Positions 16,010-24,884 are shown, counted from the first letter of the stretch. The stretch is DNA of 50,753 nt from Flavobacteriaceae bacterium (GCA_947459635.1 CANHEA010000009.1:1-50753), one strand, 5' to 3'. Made by a program: numbers and translations. The notes: generated by a model from the letters alone, not told the origin.

Positions 16010-16534
16010 CTATCTCCAGGAGGAATAAATTATGTTTTTAATCCAAGGTAATTTGACTACGGTAATATTCCACGGCAAGAAATCTAACAAAATGTCCGTG
16101 CCGCTAGTCTCTATAGACAAATTGAACGCTTCATTGTGCTCCTCTACTATCCCGTTGCGCGTAAGAAAAGTATTTCGAAGTCCGTCATTACTAGCTTTAC
16201 CCAATTTATCCCATCTAGAAATGATGACTTGCAATACTTCATTTGTATAGTCTATTTCATTGCTCGACAGCGTTAAATCTAAGGGAATAGCGGCTCCAAT
16301 AGGCATTCCCGAAAGCAATTTCGACATTGCTAAGTCGGCTTCATCAGTAGCACCAACCTGCCCAGTGGCGATATAATGCATAACATAGACGGCGCGCCAA
16401 ACCGTTACTTCATTTTTGAATTGATTTTTATCATCTAAATAATCCAAATATTTAAACAAATTATTCAAGAACGGATGCACTAGTAGCAATCCTGCATTTT
16501 TTAGAGGTACATTCGCAGTATTCATATCTATCAT
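16010..16534 (-). pseudogene. orphan C-terminal domain of a contractile injection system tape-measure protein
   Basis: The 174-aa frame closely resembles, from memory, the conserved C-terminus of contractile-injection-system tape-measure proteins: VPLKNAGLLLVHPFLNNLF at about 8-26, WRAVYVMHYIATGQ at about 46-59, MSKLLSGMPIGAAIP near 70-84, NDGLRNTFLTRNG near 115-127, and DILLDFLPWNITVVKLPWI near 149-167. Full-length members are several times longer, and an in-frame stop lies seven codons upstream of the apparent start. No sheath, tube, baseplate or AAA+ genes are nearby. I read it as a remnant or a small derived protein. The upstream break lies next to a GAGATTTAGGAT segment of the array-head repeat (16550-16561). 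Confidence 0.7.
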
Positions 16535-16946
16535 ACTAATTTCACGAGAGATTTAGGATTACGAAAGTCATCCATTACTAAATAGTAACTGATTGCTGTA
16601 TTGGATGTTGGAAGGTAATGGCTAACCCCAAGGTCCAAAAGTCTTGGTACATATTATTAGTTATTTGGTAGGAATTATTTCTTTTGCTGATTTTTTTTTG
16701 AATAGTATTACCTGGTAACGAGAATATCTTTCTCATGCTCCTGCAATAACAAGAATCATTTCGTATCGTTTTATAATTTAAAATACTGAAATACCAGATC
16801 CCGGATTTTCAATCATTAGCAAACAACACTCAACCCTCAACCCACAACCCTCAACCCACAACCAACAACCCACAACCAACAACCTACAACCTACAACCTA
16901 CAACTGACAACCCACAACCCACAACCCACAACCGACAACCCTCATC
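16535..16946. other. intergenic region with partial array head and CAACCCA array
   Basis: The stretch starts with a fragment of the array-head repeat (GAGATTTAGGATTACGA at about 16550) and ends with the heptamer array B described separately. No gene is seen between them. Confidence 0.5.
16821..16945. repeat. heptanucleotide array B (CAACCCA type)
   Basis: About 17 units of CAACCCA, CAACCCT, CAACCTA, CAACCAA and CAACCGA run in exact 7-bp register. The array ends 1-2 bp before the stop codon of the leftward ELWxxDGT gene, so it would form the 3' end of that transcript. It has no inverted arm, unlike the GAT/ATC arrays. Confidence 0.9.
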
Positions 16947-18590
16947 CTACTCCTTCACCAGTTTACGACTAACCGTCCCTTCACCAGAAATCTTTACCAC
17001 ATATACCCCATTAGCTAAATCCGAAACGTCATAGCGTTGTTGTTGGTGAAAAGATTTAACCAGTTGACCTTGTAGCGAATAAACTTGTATTTGTTGGAGG
17101 TTACTTTCCGATTGCACTTCAAAATAGTCACTGGATGGATTTGGAAATAAGATTACATTTTTAGTTGCAACGTCAACTGTATCCGTACTTAAAAACGGAT
17201 CGTGATACGCATACAATTCCGTTCCAATGCCAGAACCATCATCAGCTCCAAAATACAACTCGTTGTTAAATAACACAATGCTACTAACATCGCTGTCTCC
17301 CGACGGATTAATCGGAATCATAGTGGTTCCTGCAGTTGTGCCGTCGCTTACCCACAAATTTACTTTAAAATCGATGACGTTATAGGCCGTAAAATACAAC
17401 TTGCCGTTATATGCAACCATGTCATCAATAATGGTACTGTCAGTTCCAACGGTAATGTCTTTGACCATCACTGTACTGCCAGATGATCCAGAGGTTTTCC
17501 ATAATTCTTCGCCGTGATATCCGTCATTGGCGGTAAAAAAGACCAAAGATCCTACCTGAAAAAAGTCAGATGGATTGCTATCTAACGTCGGTTGACCTCC
17601 GCCACCGCCAACAGTATTGATGTCTTTTATCAATTGGGTTCCTGCGTTAGTGCCATTGGATCTGTATAATTCGCGACCAGTACTGCCATTATCTGCACTA
17701 AAATAAATCCAATTGCCCAACACCGTTATCTGTTGCGGGTTACTGCTTGCCAACGCTGTAGGTCGCATATCTTTAATAAGTGTCACATTTCCTGCGCCGT
17801 CAGTTTTATACAATTCATTTCCTGTAATCGAGTTTGGACTCGCAGCATACACCAAGTCACTGCCAAACAGTTCCAAGCCAGAAGGATTAGCAATCGTCGT
17901 GTTGGTATTGAGGTCGATATAAGGTATTGTGCCAGCTGTCGTACCATTGGTTTTCCATAACTTTTTACCAGTTCCATCATTGGCAGTAAAAAAACAAGTC
18001 GAGTTGAGTACAGTAAGGTCCGAGGGTTGTGAGGAAACAGTGGCAGTCGGATTGATATCCTTGACCAAACTAAGCGTATTACCATCTGATTTATACAATT
18101 CGTTGGCAACAACATTCGTAGCACTGACGATATTAGGAACAAATAGAATTTGATTATTCAAAACCACTTGTTTACTCAATTGCGAATTCGCAAAGCCAGT
18201 AAATCCGCCTAAGTTCCCATAGGCATTGCAGTCAGTAGTCGTAAATCCAGCTTTGGTAATGCGACTAAACGCACCAGTTGCGACACTGTTGTAACTAGCC
18301 AAAAAATGCGCTTCTCCGTTCAAAACAGCATTACTAAAAGCGGTGCCAGTGGTCATCGCCACCAAACCAGTCGCCGTATCGATAATATTCGAGCTGTTGT
18401 CGGTAGTCCCATCGGTAAAAAACGGATAGTTAATAGCCGCTTCATCTGCGGTATAAACCAATCGGTCATTGATGACCAATCTCGGAAGGGCGCCAGACGA
18501 ATTATTGCCGTCGTGGTTTTTAACCAAACGCAATTGGGCATGAGAAAAAAGTGTACCACCCAAGGCAACTAAAAGTAATAGTTTTTTCAT
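16947..18590 (-). CDS. ELWxxDGT-repeat secreted protein with T9SS sorting domain
   Basis: The 547-aa protein has a signal peptide (1-18, LFSHA-Q) and a series of about 45-50-residue repeats carrying the hallmark ELWxxDGTxxGT: ELYKSDGNT, LWKTNGTTAGT, ELYKTDGAG, ELYRSNGTNAGT, ELWKTSGSSGST and LWVSDGTTAGT. The repeats predict a beta-propeller. The C-terminus (LFPNPSSDYFEV, IQVYSLQGQLVKSF, LANGVYVVKI, KLVKE) is a T9SS type A sorting domain. It is probably a surface-displayed or secreted binding protein. It is transcribed alone, leftward. Confidence 0.9.
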   Translation of the reverse strand: MKKLLLLVALGGTLFSHAQLRLVKNHDGNNSSGALPRLVINDRLVYTADEAAINYPFFTDGTTDNSSNIIDTATGLVAMTTGTAFSNAVLNGEAHFLASYNSVATGAFSRITKAGFTTTDCNAYGNLGGFTGFANSQLSKQVVLNNQILFVPNIVSATNVVANELYKSDGNTLSLVKDINPTATVSSQPSDLTVLNSTCFFTANDGTGKKLWKTNGTTAGTIPYIDLNTNTTIANPSGLELFGSDLVYAASPNSITGNELYKTDGAGNVTLIKDMRPTALASSNPQQITVLGNWIYFSADNGSTGRELYRSNGTNAGTQLIKDINTVGGGGGQPTLDSNPSDFFQVGSLVFFTANDGYHGEELWKTSGSSGSTVMVKDITVGTDSTIIDDMVAYNGKLYFTAYNVIDFKVNLWVSDGTTAGTTMIPINPSGDSDVSSIVLFNNELYFGADDGSGIGTELYAYHDPFLSTDTVDVATKNVILFPNPSSDYFEVQSESNLQQIQVYSLQGQLVKSFHQQQRYDVSDLANGVYVVKISGEGTVSRKLVKE

Positions 18591-18923
18591 AAGCTAAAAG
18601 GTAAAATAATTCACGGTAAATATAGATAAATATCTCCCGCAATCACTTATAAATAGGCAACTACCGCCTTTTTTGTAGTAACTGATGGAGATGACGTGCT
18701 AAGTGATTCGGTAGTTCACGCACGCAAACAATTAACATATAAAACAATCCCATTATCAAAATAGAACAAGGTCAAGAGATTATCCAAATACAGAGGATGC
18801 CAAGTTAAAAGAGTAACTTCCTTTGCGTCTCTGCGCCTTTGCGAGCAAAATTCAAGATATCTAACCACTCCAGCTTTTAAACAACAAGAAAATATTATAT
18901 TTATCTCCAAAAAAAACATCACC
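18591..18923. other. intergenic region between divergent genes
   Basis: The 333 bp between the ELWxxDGT and SRPBCC genes contain CTTTGCGTCTCTGCGCCTTTGCG at about 18821-18843, a low-complexity GCG/TTT motif that I recall as common in Bacteroidota intergenic DNA. TATATTTA near 18896-18903 may be a -7 element for the rightward gene. Nothing else is recognised. Confidence 0.4.
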
Positions 18924-19376
18924 ATGGCCAATCATAAAGTCACGCTGCACCGTGTTTTTGCAGCCAGTCCAGAGAAAATATTTAAAGCGTTTTCAGATCC
19001 AGATGCGATGGCAGCTTGGTTACCACCCTACGGATTTGTGTGCAAAATTCACCACATGGATTTCAAGATTGGTGGCACCTATAAAATGTCGTTTACCAAT
19101 TTTTCAACGGGCAGCAGTCATTCCTTTGGTGGTGAATATGTTGCAATAGTTCCAAATGAACTGCTTCAATACACCGACCAATTTGACGACCCGAACCTAC
19201 CAGACCAAATGATCACGACCATAACGCTAAAAGAGGTCCTTTGCGGAACCGAATTTACTGCCACGCAAGAAGGCATTCCCGAAGCCATCCCTACCGAATT
19301 CTGCTATTTAGGTTGGCAGGAATCCCTAGACAAACTCAAGCGTTTGGTTGAACCTAATATTCCGGATGCACCGTAA
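18924..19376 (+). CDS. SRPBCC (AHSA1-like) family protein
   Basis: The 150-aa protein fits the START/AHSA1-like lipid-pocket family: VTLHRVFAASPEKIFKAFSD at about 6-25, an AWLPPYGFVCKIHHMDFKIGGTY core near 32-54, FGGEYVAIVPNELLQYTDQF, and a C-terminal helix GWQESLDKLKRLVE. Such proteins bind small hydrophobic ligands or act as stress-related cofactors; the ligand cannot be told from sequence. It is followed immediately by heptamer array C. Confidence 0.88.
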   Translation: MANHKVTLHRVFAASPEKIFKAFSDPDAMAAWLPPYGFVCKIHHMDFKIGGTYKMSFTNFSTGSSHSFGGEYVAIVPNELLQYTDQFDDPNLPDQMITTITLKEVLCGTEFTATQEGIPEAIPTEFCYLGWQESLDKLKRLVEPNIPDAP

Positions 19377-19386
19377 ATCAAAATTG

Positions 19387-19608
19387 GTAATTACTAATTA
19401 GGAACTAGTACCTCGAAAATCACAATTCGTAACTCGTAATTCCCAATTCGTAATTCATAATTCGTAATTCGTAATTCATAATTCATAATTCGTAACTCGT
19501 AATTCATAATTCGTAATTCGTAATTCGTAATTCATAATTCGTAATTCCCAATTCGTAATTCCCAATTCGTAACTCGTAATTCCCAATTCATAATTCGTAA
19601 TTTCTATA
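19387..19608. repeat. heptanucleotide array C (AATTCGT type)
   Basis: After a degenerate start (19387-19421) about 26 units of AATTCGT, AATTCAT, AACTCGT and AATTCCC run in exact 7-bp register to 19608. The array fills the gap between the SRPBCC stop and the AbiGi-like gene. Variants are interspersed rather than blocked, so the array is not a fresh expansion of one unit. Confidence 0.92.
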
Positions 19609-19632
19609 TTTACCACACAGAAAACCACCACC

Positions 19633-20310
19633 ATGTCTCGCATCAGCTCCCTAACGCTTTTTAATTTTACCGATAGTCTCGCCTACCTCATCGACAACTT
19701 GCGCGACGGGTTTTACTGCAATCCTACTTATGAAAAGCTACCAGTCGCCAACCACGGCTACCGTGTGCCCATGGCCTGCTTTTGCGATATACCATTGAGT
19801 CTCATCAAAGAACATTTTGATTGGTACGGCCGTTATGGCATCGGCATCAAACGCACCTATGCGCGTGCCCATGGCATAAAACCAGTTTGGTATGTCACTA
19901 GTGAGAGTTTATTGGTCAAAAACTTAATCAAAAACGACCCACTTGCTCCCTACGAGCGCAAGTACCTACTGCCCTATCTCAAACAACACCAAGGCAAACA
20001 GCTTTTTAGAGACAGCATCGAAAAACGGAAAATATTTTATGATGAACGGGAATGGCGCTACATACCCGACAATTCCCTCGTCGAGCCCTTGTTCAAACAA
20101 CACAAATCGACGATAGCCGCTGCTGCACCTACCACTCCTGCCCGCATGCCATTAGACTTAAACGAAATCGAGTATATCATTATCGAACACGAGCGCGACT
20201 TCGAAGCATTGCTCATTGTTTTAGACGAATTGAGCAAACGTGACGGTATTCCTTACGAGCGTTTAATTGCAAAAGTGATCACAGCAAAGCAAATCGAGCG
20301 CGACTTTTAG
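19633..20310 (+). CDS. AbiGi-family (abortive infection) protein
   Basis: The 225-aa protein matches the AbiGi family as I remember it: an N-terminal [21 protein letters not shown], then [30 protein letters not shown] near 46-75, IKPVWYV, and a [10 protein letters not shown] motif near 138-147. AbiGi is the antitoxin partner of the AbiGii nucleotidyltransferase in a lactococcal phage-abortive system, and related solitary proteins are common in genomes. Here no AbiGii gene is adjacent; the nearest AbiEii/AbiGii-type toxin is at 4406 with its own antitoxin. A role in phage defence is thus plausible but unproven. Confidence 0.75.
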   Translation: MSRISSLTLFNFTDSLAYLIDNLRDGFYCNPTYEKLPVANHGYRVPMACFCDIPLSLIKEHFDWYGRYGIGIKRTYARAHGIKPVWYVTSESLLVKNLIKNDPLAPYERKYLLPYLKQHQGKQLFRDSIEKRKIFYDEREWRYIPDNSLVEPLFKQHKSTIAAAAPTTPARMPLDLNEIEYIIIEHERDFEALLIVLDELSKRDGIPYERLIAKVITAKQIERDF

Positions 20311-20352
20311 ATACAATCTTACGGCACTATTTCCGTTAGTAGCGATTGTATC
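20310..20352. repeat. inverted repeat between AbiGi-like and GNAT genes
   Basis: GATACAATC (20310-20318) pairs with GATTGTATC (20344-20352), and TTACGG inside it can pair with CCGT. It could end the AbiGi transcript or stabilise it, although no T-run follows. Confidence 0.45.
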
Positions 20353-20368
20353 GTAAGTAAAATGAGCC

Positions 20369-20896
20369 ATGGAGAAAATCATCATCTACCGAAAAGCACA
20401 ACTTGGAGACGCGAGGAAACTAGCCATTTTGTACAAGCAGGTCTATATTCAAACGTATGGTACGGAAGGTGTCTCAGACGAATTTGCCAACTTTATCACC
20501 AAACAATTCGCAGTAGAACGGATTGAAAATACCCTACGAGAAAATCCGAACAGTATTATTGTAGCCGAATATAACAACAATCTCGTTGGCGTCGCGGAAA
20601 TCGAATTCGCCAAAAAATGCCCTATCGACAACATTATCGCTGCGGAACTCAATAAACCCTACATTCTAGAATGGTTTTGCGGCATGGGCATTGGTGAAAA
20701 ATTACTAGCTTTTGCAGAAGAAATCATAAATGACGAAGGCGAAAACCTACTTTGGCTATGGGTTTTAGAATCAAATACGCGTGCGATTCAATTTTATGAG
20801 AAGCACCAGTTCAGCGTCATCGGCCATGCTCCCTTCCAAATGGAAACCAATAGGTATGAAAACAAAGTAATGCTGAAGAAGATAAGAGAAAAGTAG
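20369..20896 (+). CDS. GNAT-family N-acetyltransferase
   Basis: The 175-aa protein has the GNAT fold order: an N-terminal IIYRKAQLGDARKLAILY strand-helix, NSIIVAEYNNNLVGVAEIEFA (strands 2-4), the acetyl-CoA loop WFCGMGIGEKLLAFAEE near 112-130, and LWLWVLESNTRAIQFYEKHQFSVIG near 137-161. The CoA loop has G-x-G-I-G but lacks the usual Arg/Gln just before, so activity is likely but not certain. The acceptor (amine, antibiotic or peptide) is unknown. It starts 58 bp after the AbiGi-like gene, in the same direction. Confidence 0.88.
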   Translation: MEKIIIYRKAQLGDARKLAILYKQVYIQTYGTEGVSDEFANFITKQFAVERIENTLRENPNSIIVAEYNNNLVGVAEIEFAKKCPIDNIIAAELNKPYILEWFCGMGIGEKLLAFAEEIINDEGENLLWLWVLESNTRAIQFYEKHQFSVIGHAPFQMETNRYENKVMLKKIREK

Positions 20897-21085
20897 TCAA
20901 AGACCAGGATAAAATCTGCGACTACATTGCGGTACACATACCTTTATGGTACGTTCCGCCTCTAGGCGCACTTGCGGCTAATGAAAAGAAATCTTTCCCT
21001 TAAAGCAAAACGAAAATACGAAATTAAATATTCCTGAAACCGAAAAGTTAGCAAGTGCCCTTCTTGGCTGTTGTCTGGAGTATTT

Positions 21086-21556
21086 TTACTCAGCGTTAAT
21101 TAAAATTTTTTTGATCAATACAATTTGTCCTAAATGATAATAACTATGTTCAATCATCGCATCAATGTTTCTTTGATAGGTTCCGTACTTTTCATCCACA
21201 AAAATTTGTTCTAGTTCTTCATCCGACATGTGCTCAACCAAATGGGCAAATGCTTCACTATCATTCCAAAATTTTGACAAAAATGTTTCCCAATCATTTT
21301 GAGATTCAATGGCTGGAAAATCAAAACTAAATTTGTCTCTTATGTCAAGTGTTCCGCCTCTCAAAACAGTATTTATTCCATTAATATAATAATGAATATG
21401 TTGAGCTATCACAGCAATTGTGTTTAAAGATTCCAATTTGGTTGTTGCTGTTTGCCAATTTAAGTTCGATAATTGGTCTTTAAAATTTGTATTTGCTATC
21501 CAAGTTCCATTTAGAATAACTTCTTTAAAGCGATTAGCTATTTGATGATTTTCCAT
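21086..21556 (-). CDS. DinB-like four-helix protein
   Basis: The 156-aa helical protein fits the DinB/YfiT metal-binding family: an N-terminal helix NRFKEVILNGTWIANTNFKDQLS, His in VIAQHIHYYINGI near 50-62, and a C-terminal MIEHSYYHLGQIVLIKKIL, which supplies two further His. Three histidines in this arrangement usually bind a divalent metal. Members include thiol transferases and many uncharacterised proteins, so the reaction is not assigned. It is monocistronic. Confidence 0.85.
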   Translation of the reverse strand: MENHQIANRFKEVILNGTWIANTNFKDQLSNLNWQTATTKLESLNTIAVIAQHIHYYINGINTVLRGGTLDIRDKFSFDFPAIESQNDWETFLSKFWNDSEAFAHLVEHMSDEELEQIFVDEKYGTYQRNIDAMIEHSYYHLGQIVLIKKILINAE

Positions 21557-21616
21557 TTGTTCTTTTTTCTTACTATTTCCGACAAAATTTAATTACCCTA
21601 TATAAACTTCCTAATT

Positions 21617-23068
21617 TTACTTTGGTTTTGAAAGGCTTGCAGGTCTATCTTTCGTGATGATAAAATCGTCAAACAAGACATCGGATTCATAAGGTACCTC
21701 GTAGTCATCGTCGCTATCTCTTCTAAGTCGATATTGATTGAAAACGATATTGGCAGGATTATAATTGTCTAAATTGGGACCATAAATAGTGGTTCCACCT
21801 GTAAAACCGCTAGTGAGTTTATACTTGTCAACTTTCGATTGGGTAAAATTGATCTTGTTATTGTCATACCAACATTCAAACAAGCCATCACTGCCGTCAG
21901 TGCTCCATGACTGACCAGCTGGCTTTTGATACACATTTTTCCATTTGATATGAAAAGTAAAATCAATCCATTCTCCAGGCCGGTAGGGTATATCCTGTGA
22001 GGCACAATAACCGATGCCCACTAAGCCGTAGTTTATTTTCATTTTATTAGACCCATTGATGAGCAGATGCATGATCGCTTTAAAATGCGGTCTCAATGCC
22101 ACAACTGGAAATGTCGATTGGTGAAATTCAAATACAATATTGTAAAAATCGTCGTAAAATGAAGGATCATTGCTTGTAGGAACCATAATGCTCACTTGAT
22201 AGTAGTATTCAGAACCTTCAATATGTCTAGGATAAAAAATAACATCATTCCGTTTGTTTCTGCTTCTATTATTGATTTTCCACGGCGGTGGATTTTGTTC
22301 GCAAAAGGAAAGAGAACCATCACTACTATTTGGAGAAGTCATTCTTAGGACACCTGGATTTCCACTTCGAGAAGCAACTGAAATATCGTTATAAGTAGTA
22401 AAAACGCTTTTGTCGTCTATTTTCTCTCGTATAGGTCCATCGCTGCAGGAAGAATTGATAAACTCCGAGCTAAAATCTGGATAGGAAACGCCTTTATTTC
22501 TGGGTGGAATTGCTTCATCTTGCTCAGCATCTGCAGCGAAATCAAAATGATTGGTATACGACTGATAACTTGATCCTAGAACAAATAATTCCATGCAATC
22601 TATTAAGTCATTTCCTTCATATAAGTTGACAACATAGGTTTCAAACAAACCACAAGTTTCACTACTGTCCTTAGTAAAAGTAATGGGATCGGTATTTCGC
22701 ATTCCTATTCTTAAATAATGCTCCCCAATGGCAGGGCACAAACCTTGGGCGTTTTCAAATTGTCTTACGATTTCCCAATGAATTTTCGCGTCGCTAGGTA
22801 GGTAATTGGGCTCAATTAATGAAAATGCAACTGCATCTCCAGAGTTAATAACGGTGGCTCTGTATTTAGGTGCAAAGGAAACTAAATCACTCCCAATACC
22901 CCCAGTAGCAGTATCTCCTCGACGTACTTTCCGTTTAACATCTATCCACCTCGTTTTAGAACTGGTAGCAATTTGACCATACGGACGCTTACCACATGGA
23001 TATTCTTGACCATAGCCAAAAAAAACAACCGCCAAAAGCAGTAAAGTGTAAATATTTTTTATAGGCAT
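21617..23068 (-). CDS. secreted polysaccharide-lyase-like (heparin lyase fold) protein
   Basis: I choose the Met at 23066-23068 because it gives a clean signal peptide (MPIKNIYTLLLLAVVFFGYGQ); an upstream Met at 23110 would put 14 polar residues before it. The ~483-aa product has a C-terminal jelly-roll domain resembling the Polysacc_lyase family: YYYQVSIMVPTSN, YNIVFEFHQS, GEWIDFTFHIKWKN, GLFECWYDNNKIN, and a final DVLFDDFIITK. The N-terminal ~180 residues (with Cys in a PCGKRPYGQIATSSKTRW motif) are not recognised. It likely degrades or binds a polyanionic glycan outside the cell. The catalytic residues were not pinned down. Confidence 0.7.
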   Translation of the reverse strand: MPIKNIYTLLLLAVVFFGYGQEYPCGKRPYGQIATSSKTRWIDVKRKVRRGDTATGGIGSDLVSFAPKYRATVINSGDAVAFSLIEPNYLPSDAKIHWEIVRQFENAQGLCPAIGEHYLRIGMRNTDPITFTKDSSETCGLFETYVVNLYEGNDLIDCMELFVLGSSYQSYTNHFDFAADAEQDEAIPPRNKGVSYPDFSSEFINSSCSDGPIREKIDDKSVFTTYNDISVASRSGNPGVLRMTSPNSSDGSLSFCEQNPPPWKINNRSRNKRNDVIFYPRHIEGSEYYYQVSIMVPTSNDPSFYDDFYNIVFEFHQSTFPVVALRPHFKAIMHLLINGSNKMKINYGLVGIGYCASQDIPYRPGEWIDFTFHIKWKNVYQKPAGQSWSTDGSDGLFECWYDNNKINFTQSKVDKYKLTSGFTGGTTIYGPNLDNYNPANIVFNQYRLRRDSDDDYEVPYESDVLFDDFIITKDRPASLSKPK

Positions 23069-23110
23069 AGTACTTTCAATTCCGTTATTCCATTCCACAT
23101 TTTCTTTCAT

Positions 23111-23542
23111 AATAAGGTCTTTATCGCTGGGAAACCAGCGCCCAACAAAACGTATTTAATACAATTAACATACTGTCGCCATTATTTGGCTTTGATTAAT
23201 TCTGCCACTCTGTTGTAAACAATAAACCATATTTTCTTTCCCAATAATAAGCAATAGAACGAAAATAAATCAAAAGATTGTGTTAGCGAAATATAGTACC
23301 TTTTTTTCGATTGATTATATTTTTAGGTCAGTGCTCGGCAATTTTCTAAAGTACAAAATCAATTTTCGGTGAATTAACCATCTAATTCATTTACTGTCAA
23401 ATACTTAATTTTGAAAATAATTTACTAACAGTAGACTTCATAAATTACTTAACAAAAGTCAGGGAATACGCCCAAGGTTATAGCTAAACCTTTAAATGTC
23501 AAGACGAGAGTCGATTCAGTCGATAGGCTTTAGAGACGCAAC
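23111..23542. other. intergenic region, no gene seen
   Basis: This 432-bp AT-rich gap lies downstream of the leftward 23543-24292 gene and upstream of the polysaccharide-lyase-like gene. I see no RNA gene, convincing terminator or repeat. Confidence 0.4.
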
Positions 23543-24292
23543 TTATAACACCTCGATAATGTTAAGAACGTTAAACTCCTCATTCTTCATCGGGTACTGC
23601 ACGCCACCGACTTCTTGATAGAACGCAACATGAAGCAAAAATATCGTAACAGCGCCGCCGCTAGGAAGACTACTCGGTGTCAAGCTAAAAGTAGATGGCG
23701 TCATGGAAAGCGTAAAATTCTCTATGGCACTATATGTGATTTCCGAAAATGCGGTGTCAAAATCGATAGCCAATGCGGCAACCTGTATGCTGGCATGTGT
23801 GGCGCCTTCCGGAAACAGTAATTCCGCTGCAGAAATAAATCCAGTAAATGCAATGGCACCACTAGTGGGCTCCAAATCAAATGGTGCAAACAAAACCCCT
23901 TTCAAAGGCGCATTAGCATTAAAATCAAACCCTTTTAAACAAGTCTTACCGGCGGGTGTAGACAAACCAATCGCTACCCTGCGATTCCCTCGTGCTGAAG
24001 TAGCGTCCAAGTTCTTAATCCGAAACATGGTTTGAAACATCCTACTGCTTAACCGATTATCCTTCGCCTTGATGACCAGACCATGCAATGCCACGCGCAA
24101 TAACCTACCTGAGGTTGCACTCTGCTTAAACTCATTCATGTTTTCACGTGTTCGCACATAATTCGGATCAGTTTCTATTCGATGTTTAGAAACACCTCCC
24201 TTTCTTCGAACAAATAGCTTCCCGTCGCGACGGTAAAACGTCAAATTCTCAATAGTTCCTTCAATACCCAAAATGCCTACCGCTTTAGCCAT
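23543..24292 (-). CDS. conserved hypothetical flavobacterial protein
   Basis: The 249-aa protein has a charged N-terminus (MAKAVGILGIEGTIENLTFYRRDG, then KLFVRRKGGVSKHRIETDP near 25-43), a helical NEFKQSATSGRLLR segment, and a beta-rich second half ending VLNIIEVL. I recall families with this N-terminus as recurrent in Flavobacterium genomes, often in several copies, without known function. It has no signal peptide or membrane helix. Structural phage or injection-system proteins would be one guess, but nothing nearby supports it. Confidence 0.75.
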   Translation of the reverse strand: MAKAVGILGIEGTIENLTFYRRDGKLFVRRKGGVSKHRIETDPNYVRTRENMNEFKQSATSGRLLRVALHGLVIKAKDNRLSSRMFQTMFRIKNLDATSARGNRRVAIGLSTPAGKTCLKGFDFNANAPLKGVLFAPFDLEPTSGAIAFTGFISAAELLFPEGATHASIQVAALAIDFDTAFSEITYSAIENFTLSMTPSTFSLTPSSLPSGGAVTIFLLHVAFYQEVGGVQYPMKNEEFNVLNIIEVL

Positions 24293-24454
24293 AGTAATAA
24301 AGTTTATAGGTTAATAATTGTAAAGTAACGAAGTCAAAAACAATGTACGAGCAGCAATTTCCTATAGTGCCGATTTTGTACTTTTTTGCCGAAAAAGTGT
24401 TTTTTATTCAAAAATAAATGTTGTAATTTTATCTTTCTTTTTTAAAAAGAAATG

Positions 24455-24499
24455 TGTAACGTGCTATATGCTTGCTATATACTCGCTATATACGTTACA
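24455..24499. repeat. three 11-bp direct repeats within an 8-bp inverted repeat
   Basis: GCTATATGCTT, GCTATATACTC and GCTATATACGT follow head-to-tail at 24463-24495. They are bracketed by TGTAACGT (24455-24462) and ACGTTACA (24492-24499). They lie about 100 bp upstream of a small DNA-binding-like gene, so they may be a protein-binding site. Confidence 0.6.
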
Positions 24500-24592
24500 T
24501 CAATCTTAGGAGAACAATAGGTAGCGGAAGACGATAATTGCCAAATAAGTAAAAGCCAAATAAGTAAGATACAAACCAAATAATCAAGAGCA

Positions 24593-24781
24593 ATGAACAG
24601 ATTGTGTATTTACCCAAAAGACATCCAAAGAATAACGGGAAAAAGCGAAAGACAATGTCGCAATATCCTGGCACAAATTAAAGCCATTCACAACAAGCAA
24701 AAGCACCAAGTCGTGACCCTTAATGAACTTTGCTCCTACCTCGACTTAAATCCAGAAGAAGCCAAGACTTTCATCGTTTGA
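24593..24781 (+). CDS. small helix-turn-helix-like protein
   Basis: The 62-aa protein reads MNRLCIYPKDIQRITGKSER and continues with a helix, CRNILAQIKAIHN, and a C-terminal VVTLNELCSYLDLNPEEAKTFI. The helix-turn-helix arrangement of YPKDIQRITGKSERQCRNIL resembles excisionase/MerR-like mini-regulators. I recall similar small proteins in Flavobacteriaceae. A DNA-binding function is inferred, not shown. The 11-bp repeat cluster upstream (24463-24495) is a candidate target. Confidence 0.6.
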   Translation: MNRLCIYPKDIQRITGKSERQCRNILAQIKAIHNKQKHQVVTLNELCSYLDLNPEEAKTFIV

Positions 24782-24884
24782 TTACAGCTTACGTATAATG
24801 AAATACGGGAGAAATAAAGGCTCCCTATTTTTTGTTGCTGTTAATTGAAGAAAGGACGCAACTCCACATTACAAACCGAAACTA

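Noticed and set aside
4406..20310. AbiGii-type toxin (4406) and AbiGi-like protein (19633) as one AbiG system
   Set aside because: They are 15 kb apart and the toxin already has its own overlapping antitoxin gene.
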